Shown one piece after another: positions 7,187 to 15,341 of a stretch of 16,709 nt of DNA. Where the stretch lies: assembly GCA_031370485.1 (NCBI GenBank), contig JANMQK010000018.1, forward strand, positions 1-16,709. The letters run 5' to 3'. Both the position numbers and the translations under genes were made by a program. Below the pieces are notes generated by a model. That model saw only the letters and a list, made by a program, of their open reading frames with translations. It made no database searches and was not told the DNA's origin. The stretch comes from JANMQK01 sp031370485 (lineage in GTDB: Bacteria; Acidobacteriota; Polarisedimenticolia; Gp22-AA2). How positions within the stretch are numbered: the first letter of the stretch is position 1; each line of letters opens with the position of its first letter.

Positions 7187-8385
7187 GGGCCGCTCTCCCG
7201 CGGCCGCTCGCGGGCGGCAATCTCCGCGACATCCTTGTCACCGCGCCCCGACACGTTCACGATGATGAGCCCTCCGAGTCCGCCCGAGGGGCCCGCGCGC
7301 AGGACGTGCGCCACGGCATGCGCCGATTCGAGCGCCGGGATGATTCCTTCGGTCTCCGACAGGGCGTGGAAGGCGGCGAGCGCCTCCTCGTCCGACGCAT
7401 GGACATAGCTCACGCGGCCGGTATCGCGCAGATGCGCGTGCTCCGGTCCGACGGCGGCGTAATCGAGCCCCGCCGAGATGGAGTGGGTCGGAAGGATGTT
7501 GCCGTCCGCATCCTGGAGGAGGAACGTCCGCGTTCCCTGCAGCACGCCGAGGCTGCCGCCCGCGAACCTGGCGGCGTGGCGACCTGGAGCGAGCGAGTCC
7601 CCTCCCGCCTCGACCCCGATCATGCGCACCGACGGATCGGCGAGGAAGGCGTGGAACAGGCCGATGGAGTTGCTGCCGCCCCCGACGCAGGCGACCAGGG
7701 TATCGGGCATCCGGCCTTCCGCCGCGAGGATCTGCCGCCGGGCCTCGTGACCGATCACCGACTGAAAGTCCCGCACCATCGAGGGGTACGGGTGGGCGCC
7801 CAGGACCGATCCGAGGACATAGTGGGTATCCTTGACGTTGGTGACCCAGTCCCGCATCGCCTCGCTGATCGCCTCTTTCAGGGTGCGGCTGCCCGCGAGC
7901 ACGGGGATCACCTCGGAGCCCAGGAGACGCATCCGGAAGACGTTCAGCGCCTGCCGCCGCATGTCCTCCTCACCCATGTAGATCGTGCAGCGCATCCTGA
8001 ACAGCGCCGCCACGGTGGCCGTGGCGACGCCGTGCTGCCCGGCTCCGGTCTCGGCGACGAGCCTTGTCTTGCCCATCCGGCGCGCGAGCAGCGCCTGGCC
8101 GATGGTGTTGTTGATCTTATGCGCCCCGGTGTGGGTGAGGTCCTCCCGCTTGAGGTAGATCCGCGCGCCGCCCCCCACGCGGGCCGTCAGGTTGTCGGCG
8201 CGGGTCAGGGGCGTCGGGCGCCCGGCATAGCCCGTCAGGTAGTCATCGAACTCCTTGAGGAAGGCGGGGTCCCGGCGGCAGGCCAGCCAGGCCTCCTCGA
8301 GCTCCTGAAGCGGCGTCATCAGGGTCTCGGGGACGAAACGCCCACCGTACGGCCCGAATCGTCCCCGCTCGTCGGCCGGGCTCAC
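7183..8385 (-). CDS. trpB: Tryptophan synthase beta subunit
   Basis: 400 aa, the standard length. PLP enzyme that condenses indole with serine to give tryptophan. N-terminal RFGPYGGRFVPETLM is diagnostic of TrpB1. The PLP lysine is K90 in THTGAHKINNTIGQALLA, and the catalytic acid is E112 in AETGAGQHGVATA (equivalent to E109 in Salmonella). GGGSNSIGLFHAF is the PLP phosphate loop, and the C-terminal VNVSGRGDKD is conserved. The start is GTG (8383-8385), overlapping the trpF stop by 4 bp (GTGA), and its own stop overlaps trpA in the same way. It lies between trpF and trpA as in many bacterial trp operons. Nothing essential is missing. Confidence 0.98.
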   Translation of the reverse strand: MSPADERGRFGPYGGRFVPETLMTPLQELEEAWLACRRDPAFLKEFDDYLTGYAGRPTPLTRADNLTARVGGGARIYLKREDLTHTGAHKINNTIGQALLARRMGKTRLVAETGAGQHGVATATVAALFRMRCTIYMGEEDMRRQALNVFRMRLLGSEVIPVLAGSRTLKEAISEAMRDWVTNVKDTHYVLGSVLGAHPYPSMVRDFQSVIGHEARRQILAAEGRMPDTLVACVGGGSNSIGLFHAFLADPSVRMIGVEAGGDSLAPGRHAARFAGGSLGVLQGTRTFLLQDADGNILPTHSISAGLDYAAVGPEHAHLRDTGRVSYVHASDEEALAAFHALSETEGIIPALESAHAVAHVLRAGPSGGLGGLIIVNVSGRGDKDVAEIAARERPRESGP

Positions 8386-9044
8386 GCGCGCCTCGCCTCC
8401 GGGGCCGGCGGTGCGTCCCCCAGGGAGAGCGAGGCCTCCCGTACCTTGCGCAGGAAGGCCGCCAGGAGAGCCGGGTCCTTGATCCCCGGGGCCGACTCGA
8501 CCCCGCCGCTGACGTCCACGGCGAAGGGGCGGGCGGCGGCTATCGCCCGGGCGACGCTTTCCACGGTGAGCCCTCCGGCGAGGATCAGCCGTCCGAAGGA
8601 TGCCGCCCGGCGCGCCACGCCCCAGTCGAACGCCCGCCCCGTCCCGCCCTTCAACCCCGGGGCGTAGCCGTCCAGGAGGAACGCCGCCGAGCGGTACCGG
8701 GTGACCTCCTCCGGGCGGAACCCCGGCGAGACGACGTGCGCCTTGTACCAGGGGAGTGGCATCCGGGCGCAGGCCTCCGGGGACTCGTCACCGTGCAGCT
8801 GCAGGCAGTGCATGCCGGCTTTGCGGGCCACGGCTTCGATAGCCTCACCCGGCTGGTCCGCGAAGACCCCGACGCGCACCGGATAGGGCGGAAGCAGCGC
8901 GCTGATCGCCCCCGCCGTGTCCGGGTCGAGCCGCCTCGGGCTTCCCTCCACGAAGTTGAACCCGAGGGCGTCGGCTCCGAGATCGATGCACAGCCGCGCG
9001 TCCTCGAGCCGCGTGATGCCGCAGATCTTTACCCGGACGATCAT
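8382..9044 (-). CDS. trpF: Phosphoribosylanthranilate isomerase
   Basis: 220 aa from the ATG at 9042-9044. The frame runs open upstream, but the true protein begins MIVRVKICGITRLEDA, the usual TrpF opening, and this ATG overlaps the trpC stop (ATGA). Isomerises N-(5'-phosphoribosyl)anthranilate to CdRP. The general base Cys is C8 in KICGIT and the general acid Asp is D177 in VDVSGGVE. Other landmarks are ALGFNFVEGSPRRLDP (26-41), LQLHGDES (81-88), the GGTGRAFDW loop (133-141) and LAGGLT (155-160). It is a stand-alone gene, not fused to trpC as in enteric bacteria. Its stop overlaps the trpB GTG. Confidence 0.97.
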   Translation of the reverse strand: MIVRVKICGITRLEDARLCIDLGADALGFNFVEGSPRRLDPDTAGAISALLPPYPVRVGVFADQPGEAIEAVARKAGMHCLQLHGDESPEACARMPLPWYKAHVVSPGFRPEEVTRYRSAAFLLDGYAPGLKGGTGRAFDWGVARRAASFGRLILAGGLTVESVARAIAAARPFAVDVSGGVESAPGIKDPALLAAFLRKVREASLSLGDAPPAPEARRA

Positions 9045-9826
9045 GGCTCCCCGCCCAGAAGCTCGCGCAGGGCGCCTCCGGGGTCCTTCTCCCGCATGAG
9101 CCGTTCTCCGATGAGGAACGCGTCGTAACCGGCGCCGCGGAGACGCGCGATGTCCTCGCGGGTCTCGATCCCGCTCTCGCTGACCTTGAGGACCGATCCG
9201 GGGAGACTGGACGCCAGCCGCAGCGAGGTCTCGATCGACACGGTCATGGTCCCCAGGTCGCGGTTGTTTACTCCCAGGATCGAGGCGCCGCACTCCAGGG
9301 CCCGGGCAATCTCCTCCTCGGAGTGCACCTCGACCAGGGCTTCCATGTGGAGCGAGCGGGCGACACCCAGCAGGGTCCGCAACTCCCTGTCGGAAAGGAT
9401 CCGGGCGATCAGGAGCAGCGCGTCGGCGCCAAGGGCCCGGCTGCGGTAAATTTGGTATTCGTCGAAGAGGAAGTCCTTGCGCAAAACCGGCAGGGGGCTG
9501 GCCTGCCGCGCCGCCATCAGGTGCTCCGGCGCCCCCAGGAAGAACCGCGCGTCGGTGAGCACCGAGATGGCCACGGCGCCCGCGTCGGCGAAAGCCCGCG
9601 CCGTCTTCCCCGGATCCGCGTCCTCCCGGATGCCCCCGCTCGACGGCGAGGCGCGTTTCACCTCCGCGATGACGTTGGGGCGGTCGGTCCGCCTCAGCGC
9701 GGCGACGAAGTCATGGGGCGGCGCGGCGCCGCTGGCCAGCTCGATCGCCCGCCGCATCGGCAGGGCCGCTTTCTCCCGTTCGACGTCGGCCCTCTTCGCC
9801 GCAACGATCCGCTCCAGGATGTCCAT
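9041..9826 (-). CDS. trpC: Indole-3-glycerol phosphate synthase
   Basis: 261 aa, normal for a monofunctional enzyme. Ring-closes CdRP to indole-3-glycerol phosphate. Conserved blocks: IAEVKRASPSSG at 53-64 (catalytic Lys), LRKDF at 115-119 (second Lys), LVEVHSEEE at 164-172 (catalytic Glu), GVNNRDL at 185-191, SESGI at 216-220 and GERLM at 240-244. The start ATG (9824-9826) lies 2 bp after the trpD stop. AGGTGA inside the end of trpD is its ribosome site. This is the only junction inside the operon that is not an overlap, although the genes are still close enough for coupling. The frame is open upstream of this ATG but gives no TrpC-like sequence. Confidence 0.97.
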   Translation of the reverse strand: MDILERIVAAKRADVEREKAALPMRRAIELASGAAPPHDFVAALRRTDRPNVIAEVKRASPSSGGIREDADPGKTARAFADAGAVAISVLTDARFFLGAPEHLMAARQASPLPVLRKDFLFDEYQIYRSRALGADALLLIARILSDRELRTLLGVARSLHMEALVEVHSEEEIARALECGASILGVNNRDLGTMTVSIETSLRLASSLPGSVLKVSESGIETREDIARLRGAGYDAFLIGERLMREKDPGGALRELLGGEP

Positions 9827-9828
9827 GG

Positions 9829-10889
9829 TCACCTCGCGCCCGCCTCGTCCGGGCAGATTTCCCTGAGCTTGTCCACGACAGCGAGGGCGGCGCCCGAGTC
9901 GATGGCCTCCGCGGCGCGCTCGATGCCCGCGGGGAAGTCCGCGGCGCTGCCGGCGACGACCAGGGCGGCGGCGGCGTTGATCAGCACGATGTCCCTCGGG
10001 GCGCCACGCTCCCCGCGCAGGATCCGCAGCGCGATGGCCACGTTGTCGCGGGTATCGCCCCCGGCGACGGCCTCCAGCCCGGCGCGCCCGATGCCGACAT
10101 CCTCCGGCCGGAAGGACCAGGTGGTCACCTTCGAGTCGCGCAGCTCCGCTATGAGCGTCTCGCCGTGCAATGCGATCTCGTCGATGCCCTGGCCATGCAC
10201 CACCATCGCTCTCTCCGAGCCCAGCTCGCCGAGGACCTGGGCCAGCCCCTCCACCCACCGGGGATCGTACACTCCCAAAACCTGCATGCGCGCCCCCGCC
10301 GGGTTGGTCAGGGGGCCGAGCAGGTTGAACACAGTCCGCACTCCAAGCGCGCGACGCACCGGCGCCGCGTGGCGCACCGACCCGTGCAGCCCCGGGGCGT
10401 AGAGAAATCCGAACCCTGTCTCCCGCAGCGTGCGCTCCGCGGTCCCGGCCGGAACGTCCGCGCGGATGCCGAGGCCCCGGAGAAGGTCGGCGCTGCCGCA
10501 CCGGCTGCTGACCGCCGTATTGCCGTGCTTGGCGACGGGCACCCCCGCCGCCGCGACGACGAAGGCCGCGACGGTGCTGATGTTGAAAGTCCCGGCCCCG
10601 TCGCCGCCCGTGCCGCAGGTGTCGATCAGCCTCGGATGGGAGAATCGAACGGGTGTCGCCCGCTCGCGCATGACGCGGGCGAAGGTGGCGATCTCCGTGA
10701 CCGTCTCTCCCCGCGTGCGGAGCGCGACCAGGAAGGCCGCCAGCTGCTCTGGAGCGGCCAGACCGTCCATGATCGTCTCGAACGCCGCGCGTCCTTCCGG
10801 GGCGGTGAGCGGCTCGCCCGCGACCACCTTGTCGAGGGCCCGCTTGAGGGATGCTCCGGCCTCCGCCGCCGCCGTCCGGCTCTCCCCTG

Positions 10890-10893
<4 letters not shown>
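9829..10893 (-). CDS. trpD: Anthranilate phosphoribosyltransferase
   Basis: 354 aa. Transfers phosphoribosyl from PRPP to anthranilate. The PRPP-binding loop GTGGDGAGTFNIST is at 94-107, and KHGNTAVSSRCGSAD at 122-136 is the second anthranilate/PRPP signature. GFGFLYAPGLHGSVRHAAPV and FNLLGPLTNPA are the usual family blocks. The N-terminal about 70 residues form the helical domain. The start is GTG (10891-10893), overlapping the trpG TGA by 4 bp (GTGA). It is separate from trpG, unlike the trpGD fusions of enterobacteria. The product feeds TrpF. Confidence 0.97.
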
Positions 10894-11458
<565 letters not shown>

Positions 11459-11462
<4 letters not shown>

Positions 11463-12919
11463 CGCGCGCTCTCCGCCCGCTCGACGGCGTCGATGAGAGC
11501 GCCGGCCTTGCTCAGGCACTCCCGGTATTCGCGGTTGGGCCGCGAGTCGGCGACGATGCCGGCCCCCGCCTGGACATGCGCGATCCCGTCCTTCATGACC
11601 ACGGTGCGGATGGTGATGCAGGAATCGAGGCGCCCCGAGAAATCCACGTAGGCGACGGCCCCGGCGTAAGGACCCCGTCCGAACGTCTCGAGCTCGTCGA
11701 TGATCTCGAGTGCCCGGACCTTCGGGGCGCCGGAGACGGTACCCGCGGGAAAGCAGGAAAGCAGGGCGTCGAAGGAGTCCCGGCGCGGCCTGAGGCGCCC
11801 CTGGATCTCGGAGACCAGGTGCATGACATGCGAATAACGCTCGACCTGCATGAACCGGGTCACAGCCACGGTGCCGGGCCGGCAGACCCTCCCGACGTCG
11901 TTTCGCCCAAGGTCGACCAGCATCACGTGCTCGGCGCGCTCTTTCGGATCGTCGCGCAGCTCGGCCTCGAGGCGCGCGTCCTCGTTTTCGTCCCGGCCCC
12001 GCGGGCGAGTTCCGGCGATAGGGCGGGTGCGGACGTGGCCCTCGTCGACGCGCACCAGCATCTCCGGAGAGGCCCCGGCCAGGGCCGCCTCGCCGAAATC
12101 GAGGTGGAACATGTAGGGCGACGGGTTGATCCGGCGCAGGGCGCGATACACGGAGAAGGAAGACGCACCCGATTTCCGGTCGAAACGCTGCGACAGCACC
12201 ACCTGGAAGATGTCTCCGGCGCGGATGTACGCCTTGGCGCGGCGCACGGCCCCCAGGTAGCGGGCCCGGCTGACCTTCGCCGCCCAGCGCCCGCGGCACC
12301 GGGGCGGCCGCCGGGTGGAGGGCGCCGGGGTCCGCAGCATCCGCTCGATGGCGTCAATCCTCCGCTTCGATTGACGGTAGCGCTCGAGGAGACGCTCGCG
12401 GGACAATACCGGGCCGCCGTCATCGGTTCGGATGTTCGACACGATCTGGATGCGTCCCTTCAGGTGGTCGAATGCCAGCACCGTTTCATACACCCCGAAC
12501 AGCAGGTCGGGGAGGTCGAGATCCGATCCGGTCGCGGCGGCGGGCCGCATCCCGGCACGCGCCAGGTCGAACGAGAGGTAGCCCACCGCGCCGCCGCAGA
12601 AACGGGGCAGGTCGGGCAGCCGGACGGCCCGGCAGCCGGCCACGGCCCGGCGGAGCTCGGCGATCGGGTCCCCTTCCCCCACCCTGCCGCGCACGACTCG
12701 TGCCGGGTCGCGGCCCAGAAACGAGTAACGCGCCACGGTCTCGCCCCCTTCCACCGACTCGAGCAGGAACGGGCACGAAGCGCCCCGGGCGATCCGGACG
12801 TAGGCGCCGACCGGGGTGAGCAGGTCCGCGTCGATCTCCCGGCACAGCGGCACGAGGTTGCCGCGACGGGCCAGTTCGGGCAGATCGGAGGGCTGGATGT
12901 TCCAGCCGTCCGTGATCAC
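11459..12919 (-). CDS. trpE: Anthranilate synthase component I
   Basis: 486 aa. Converts chorismate plus ammonia to anthranilate, the committed step to tryptophan. The tryptophan feedback site is recognisable: LLESVEGGE at 52-60 (family LLES) and NPSPYMF at 265-271, so allosteric inhibition by Trp is expected. Catalytic and chorismate-binding blocks are PIAGTRPRG at 300-308, DLGRNDVGRV at 336-345, SHVMHLVSEIQG at 363-374, and PAGTVSGAPKVRALEIIDEL at 391-410. The start is GTG (12917-12919), overlapping the stop of the upstream lipoprotein gene by 4 bp (GTGA). Trp enzymes follow in the order E-G-D-C-F-B-A. It is most likely TrpE rather than PabB given neighbours and the LLES motif. Confidence 0.98.
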
Positions 12920-13587
12920 CGCTCGTTACCGTCCGCGGGCTCTTCCTTCTCGAACACACCCAGCGTTTTCGGGACTTCGAAGACGACCTGGATCGGCTCG
13001 GCCAGGCTCTTGACCTTGAACATCAGCCGGAGAGGCACTCCGTTGAGGCCGCTCTCAGGTATGGGGAAATAAAGCACGTCCTCCATGTAGGCCTTTGGGG
13101 GCAGCGTGACCTGGTCCACGCGGATGCTCCGGCGGGCGGACGAGGGGTAGAAGTCGCTGACGATGTACGTATACAGGCTGACGTACGTGGAGGTGATTGA
13201 TCGATTCTGCTGGAAGAGCCTGCGGTCCAGGTCGACCCTGCGGTATTCCTCCGCCACCTCGGTCGCGGGCGCGACCGCGTACCGCCGCCCGAGGGAATCC
13301 TCGAGCGTGAAGGACTCCCCGGTGATCTCGAAGGTCTCCTTCGATTTGTTGGCCACCTCCACGAAGAGCGGGAAATAGCGCTCCTTGCGTATGAACCGGG
13401 CGCCGTCCACACCGACGACCATGAGGACCAGGCTGCCATCCTCTTTATAGTTGTAGGGGCTCAGCTTGTCGCTGTAGGTCCCGATCACATTGGGGTTCCT
13501 GGGCAGCGTGCCGCACGCCGTGACGGCCACAAGAATCACCGCCGACATCAAGAAGGTCTTCCGTGCTCCACCGAGGTCTTTCATCAT
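12916..13587 (-). CDS. Lipoprotein of unknown function, first gene of the trp transcription unit
   Basis: 223 aa from the ATG at 13585-13587 (a second ATG follows directly, and an upstream in-frame ATG at 13635 would bury the signal peptide). Signal peptide: basic MMKDLGGARK, hydrophobic 11-23, lipobox VTAC with C25. The mature protein is soluble and beta-rich. PLFVEVANKSKETFEITGES then FTLEDSLGRRYAVAP resembles Ig-like DUF4352-type domains, where a strand ending in N-K-S is followed by L-x-D-x-x-G-x-x-Y. A later stretch with VTLPPKAYMEDVLYFPIPE fits the same fold. No catalytic motif is visible. GGAGG lies about 10 nt upstream of the first ATG. Its stop overlaps the trpE start (GTGA), so a cell-envelope protein leads the tryptophan operon. 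I do not know a function; link to tryptophan is unproven. Confidence 0.75.
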   Translation of the reverse strand: MMKDLGGARKTFLMSAVILVAVTACGTLPRNPNVIGTYSDKLSPYNYKEDGSLVLMVVGVDGARFIRKERYFPLFVEVANKSKETFEITGESFTLEDSLGRRYAVAPATEVAEEYRRVDLDRRLFQQNRSITSTYVSLYTYIVSDFYPSSARRSIRVDQVTLPPKAYMEDVLYFPIPESGLNGVPLRLMFKVKSLAEPIQVVFEVPKTLGVFEKEEPADGNER

Positions 13588-13640
13588 GTGTCGACACCCT
13601 CCGCCTTTCTCGTCGTCGCCCGCCGGGACGCGCACCCCGG

Positions 13641-13679
13641 AGGGATTCGTTCAGCGCAACAGGCAGTGAAAGGGATTCG
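13641..13679. repeat. Direct repeat AGGGATTCG in the trp leader
   Basis: AGGGATTCG occurs at 13641-13649 and again at 13671-13679, exactly 30 bp apart (about three helical turns). Both copies lie in the transcribed leader between the predicted promoter and the lipoprotein start. Such phasing would suit a protein bound on one face of DNA, or a repeated RNA site. With only two 9-bp copies, chance cannot be excluded. Confidence 0.35.
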
Positions 13680-13719
13680 AGGGCTGGGATGAACGGGCTG
13701 GATCGTGCAGGCCGGACAC
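13651..13719 (-). CDS. Possible 22-codon leader ORF before the trp operon
   Basis: A GTG at 13717-13719 is preceded by GGGAG (13727-13731) at 7-nt spacing and opens a 22-codon frame ending in TGA at 13651-13653. It lies in the predicted leader of the trp operon, about 20 nt after the expected transcription start. The predicted peptide (starts MSGLHDPARSS, ends HCLLR) has no tryptophan codon, so it is not a classical Trp attenuator peptide. It may simply be a chance ORF with a good ribosome site. Confidence 0.2.
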   Translation of the reverse strand: MSGLHDPARSSQPSNPFHCLLR

Positions 13720-13745
13720 GGCTCTTCTCCCGATGACTGCGCCGT

Positions 13746-13774
13746 ACTCTAGCCCCGGGACCGGGCCCTGTCAA
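13746..13774 (-). promoter_or_regulatory. Predicted sigma70-like promoter of the trp operon
   Basis: On the minus strand a perfect TTGACA (13769-13774) is followed after 17 bp by TAGAGT (13746-13751; 4/6 to TATAAT). Spacing is ideal and the elements sit just after the aroDE stop in otherwise GC-rich DNA. Transcription would begin near 13739, giving a leader of about 150 nt ahead of the lipoprotein gene and trpE. It is the best promoter match upstream of the trp genes. Confidence 0.6.
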
Positions 13775-13781
13775 ATCAGGG
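13766..13781. other. Inverted repeat over the -35 box of the trp promoter
   Basis: CCCTG (13766-13770) and CAGGG (13777-13781) form a 5-bp inverted repeat with a 6-bp centre, just downstream of the aroDE stop and overlapping TTGACA. It could be an operator half-site pair or a short RNA hairpin. There is no U-tract to make it a clear terminator of aroDE. Confidence 0.25.
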
Positions 13782-13785
13782 TGTT

Positions 13786-15303
13786 TCAGCGGCGTCGGCC
13801 CGTTCCGCGGCCCCGCCGTTCCCTGACGCGGGTGGCGGCCGGGGCGGCGGCCAGGGCCCGGTCGGCGGCGCGCCGCATGACGTCGGCCGGCGCCTCGGCA
13901 TCCGTGAACAGGCGGAACTGCGCCCTCGCCTGCGCCAGGAACATCTCCAGGCCGCTGACGACCTTCAAACCACGGGCGCGCGACTCCTTGAGGAAACGGG
14001 TCTCGGGCGGGTTGTACACGAGGTCGTAGACCACCGGCGCCCCCACCCACGACGCGGGCACCGGGGTCGCGTCGACATGCGGCGTCATCCCGACCGGCGT
14101 GGCGTTGACCAGGAGGTCGCAGCGAAAACCCCGCAGGCGGGGCCAGGGGAGGATCCGGGCGCCGAACCTCCGGACGAGATCGGCGGCGCGGCGCGGGTCG
14201 CGGCTGAAAACGGTGACCTTCGCGCGCCGTTCCGACAGGCCGGCCAGGAGTGCCCGTGCCGCTCCCCCCGCGCCCATCACGGCGACGCGCGCTCCTTTCA
14301 AGGCCAACCGCTCCTCAAGCGGCGCGATGGCCGCCGCCACGTCGGTATTGTGTCCCTCCAGCCTGTTCCAAGGCTTGACGACCGTGTTCACGGCCCCGGC
14401 CGTGCGGGCCGTATCATCGAACGTGTCGAGGTACGGCAGGATCTTCTCCTTGTGGGGCAGCGTGACGCTGAGACCGTGGAGGCGCAGTTCCGACATCAGC
14501 GGCAGGAACTCCGCGAGGGTGGCCGCCTCGAACGGCAGGTAGCGATAGTTGAGGCCGAGGGCGTGAAGGGCGGCGTTGTGAACGCATGGGGAGAGGGAGT
14601 GGTCGAGAGGGCTTCCCACGATCCCCAGCAGCCGGGTGTGAGCATCAATCGTGTCGAAGCGGTAGAGCTCGAACAGGTCCTCGAAGGCCACCTGGCCGGG
14701 TGCCGTGGGGGTGCCCCCCCGGCGGGGCGCATACATCGCCGCCGAGCCCCAGAGGGGGGCCAGGATGCGGCTCGGCACCCCCTTCGACCCGCTGCAGAAC
14801 GCGATGAGGCTGCCGGGCTCGGAGGTGCGCAGGAGGTCCCGCACCCGCAGGATGTCGCCGCCCACCTCGGCGAAGGTCACGATCTTGACCAGGCCGCCGG
14901 GACACGCGTTGCGCATCGTCGCATAGAGCGCGGGGAGATCGGTCGGAGTCGCGTCGAGCCCGTGGAACGACAGGATGAGGCGCGTGGGGGACTTGCTGCG
15001 CATGAACGGCAGGTCCTGGTCCCCGAGCTCGATGTCCAGGTACTCGACCCCGGCCGCGAGCGCCCGCTTGAGAAGAGGACCCCTCTCGGCCGGCAGGAGA
15101 CCGCCTCCCTGCTGCCGGCTCCTCGCTGCGATGAGCTTCGGCTTGCCCGGGGCGCCCAGCAGACGATCGAGGTCGAGATCGCGCACCGAGTCCAGGCGGA
15201 TCTCGACAAGGTCGGCCCTGGGGTCGGCCGCCTTGTACTCCCGCAACGCCTCCGCCATGGAGGCGGTTGCAACGACCTGAATCGCGAGACAACCCTGCGG
15301 CAT
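13786..15303 (-). CDS. aroDE: Bifunctional 3-dehydroquinate dehydratase (type I)/shikimate dehydrogenase
   Basis: 505-aa fusion from the ATG at 15301-15303, preceded by AGGGGGG at 4-nt spacing; the open frame upstream is not AroD-like. Residues about 1-218 are type I dehydroquinate dehydratase: VEIRLD at 33-38, H114 in LSFHGLDATP and Schiff-base K140 in LVKIVTFAE (equivalents of E. coli H143 and K170). Residues about 225-490 are shikimate dehydrogenase: SPLDHSLSP at 231-239, catalytic K285 in TLPHKEK, D321 in GHNTD, NADP loop GAGGAAR at 344-350 and GLEMFLAQARAQF at 451-463. It converts dehydroquinate to shikimate in two steps and feeds chorismate to the neighbouring TrpE. The domain order matches the plant and chlamydial DHQ-SDH enzymes. 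The last 15 residues are an Arg-rich tail of unknown meaning. Confidence 0.95.
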   Translation of the reverse strand: MPQGCLAIQVVATASMAEALREYKAADPRADLVEIRLDSVRDLDLDRLLGAPGKPKLIAARSRQQGGGLLPAERGPLLKRALAAGVEYLDIELGDQDLPFMRSKSPTRLILSFHGLDATPTDLPALYATMRNACPGGLVKIVTFAEVGGDILRVRDLLRTSEPGSLIAFCSGSKGVPSRILAPLWGSAAMYAPRRGGTPTAPGQVAFEDLFELYRFDTIDAHTRLLGIVGSPLDHSLSPCVHNAALHALGLNYRYLPFEAATLAEFLPLMSELRLHGLSVTLPHKEKILPYLDTFDDTARTAGAVNTVVKPWNRLEGHNTDVAAAIAPLEERLALKGARVAVMGAGGAARALLAGLSERRAKVTVFSRDPRRAADLVRRFGARILPWPRLRGFRCDLLVNATPVGMTPHVDATPVPASWVGAPVVYDLVYNPPETRFLKESRARGLKVVSGLEMFLAQARAQFRLFTDAEAPADVMRRAADRALAAAPAATRVRERRGRGTGRRR

Positions 15304-15341
15304 CGCGCCCCCCTGTCGAGAGCCGGCGTTCGCCCGTCGTC

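Noticed and set aside
7306..8667. Long plus-strand open frame opposite trpB and trpF
   Set aside because: TrpB and TrpF are certain on the minus strand; this frame has no domain and a biased composition.
11576..13072. Long plus-strand open frame opposite trpE
   Set aside because: Same cause: the opposite strand codes for an unmistakable TrpE with all motifs.
13588..13740. Classical trp attenuator with a Trp-rich leader peptide and terminator
   Set aside because: The only leader ORF with a ribosome site has no TGG codon, and no hairpin with a U-tract is present.
13766..13781. Intrinsic terminator after aroDE
   Set aside because: The stem has only 5 bp and no U-tract follows; the bases are better explained as part of the trp promoter region.
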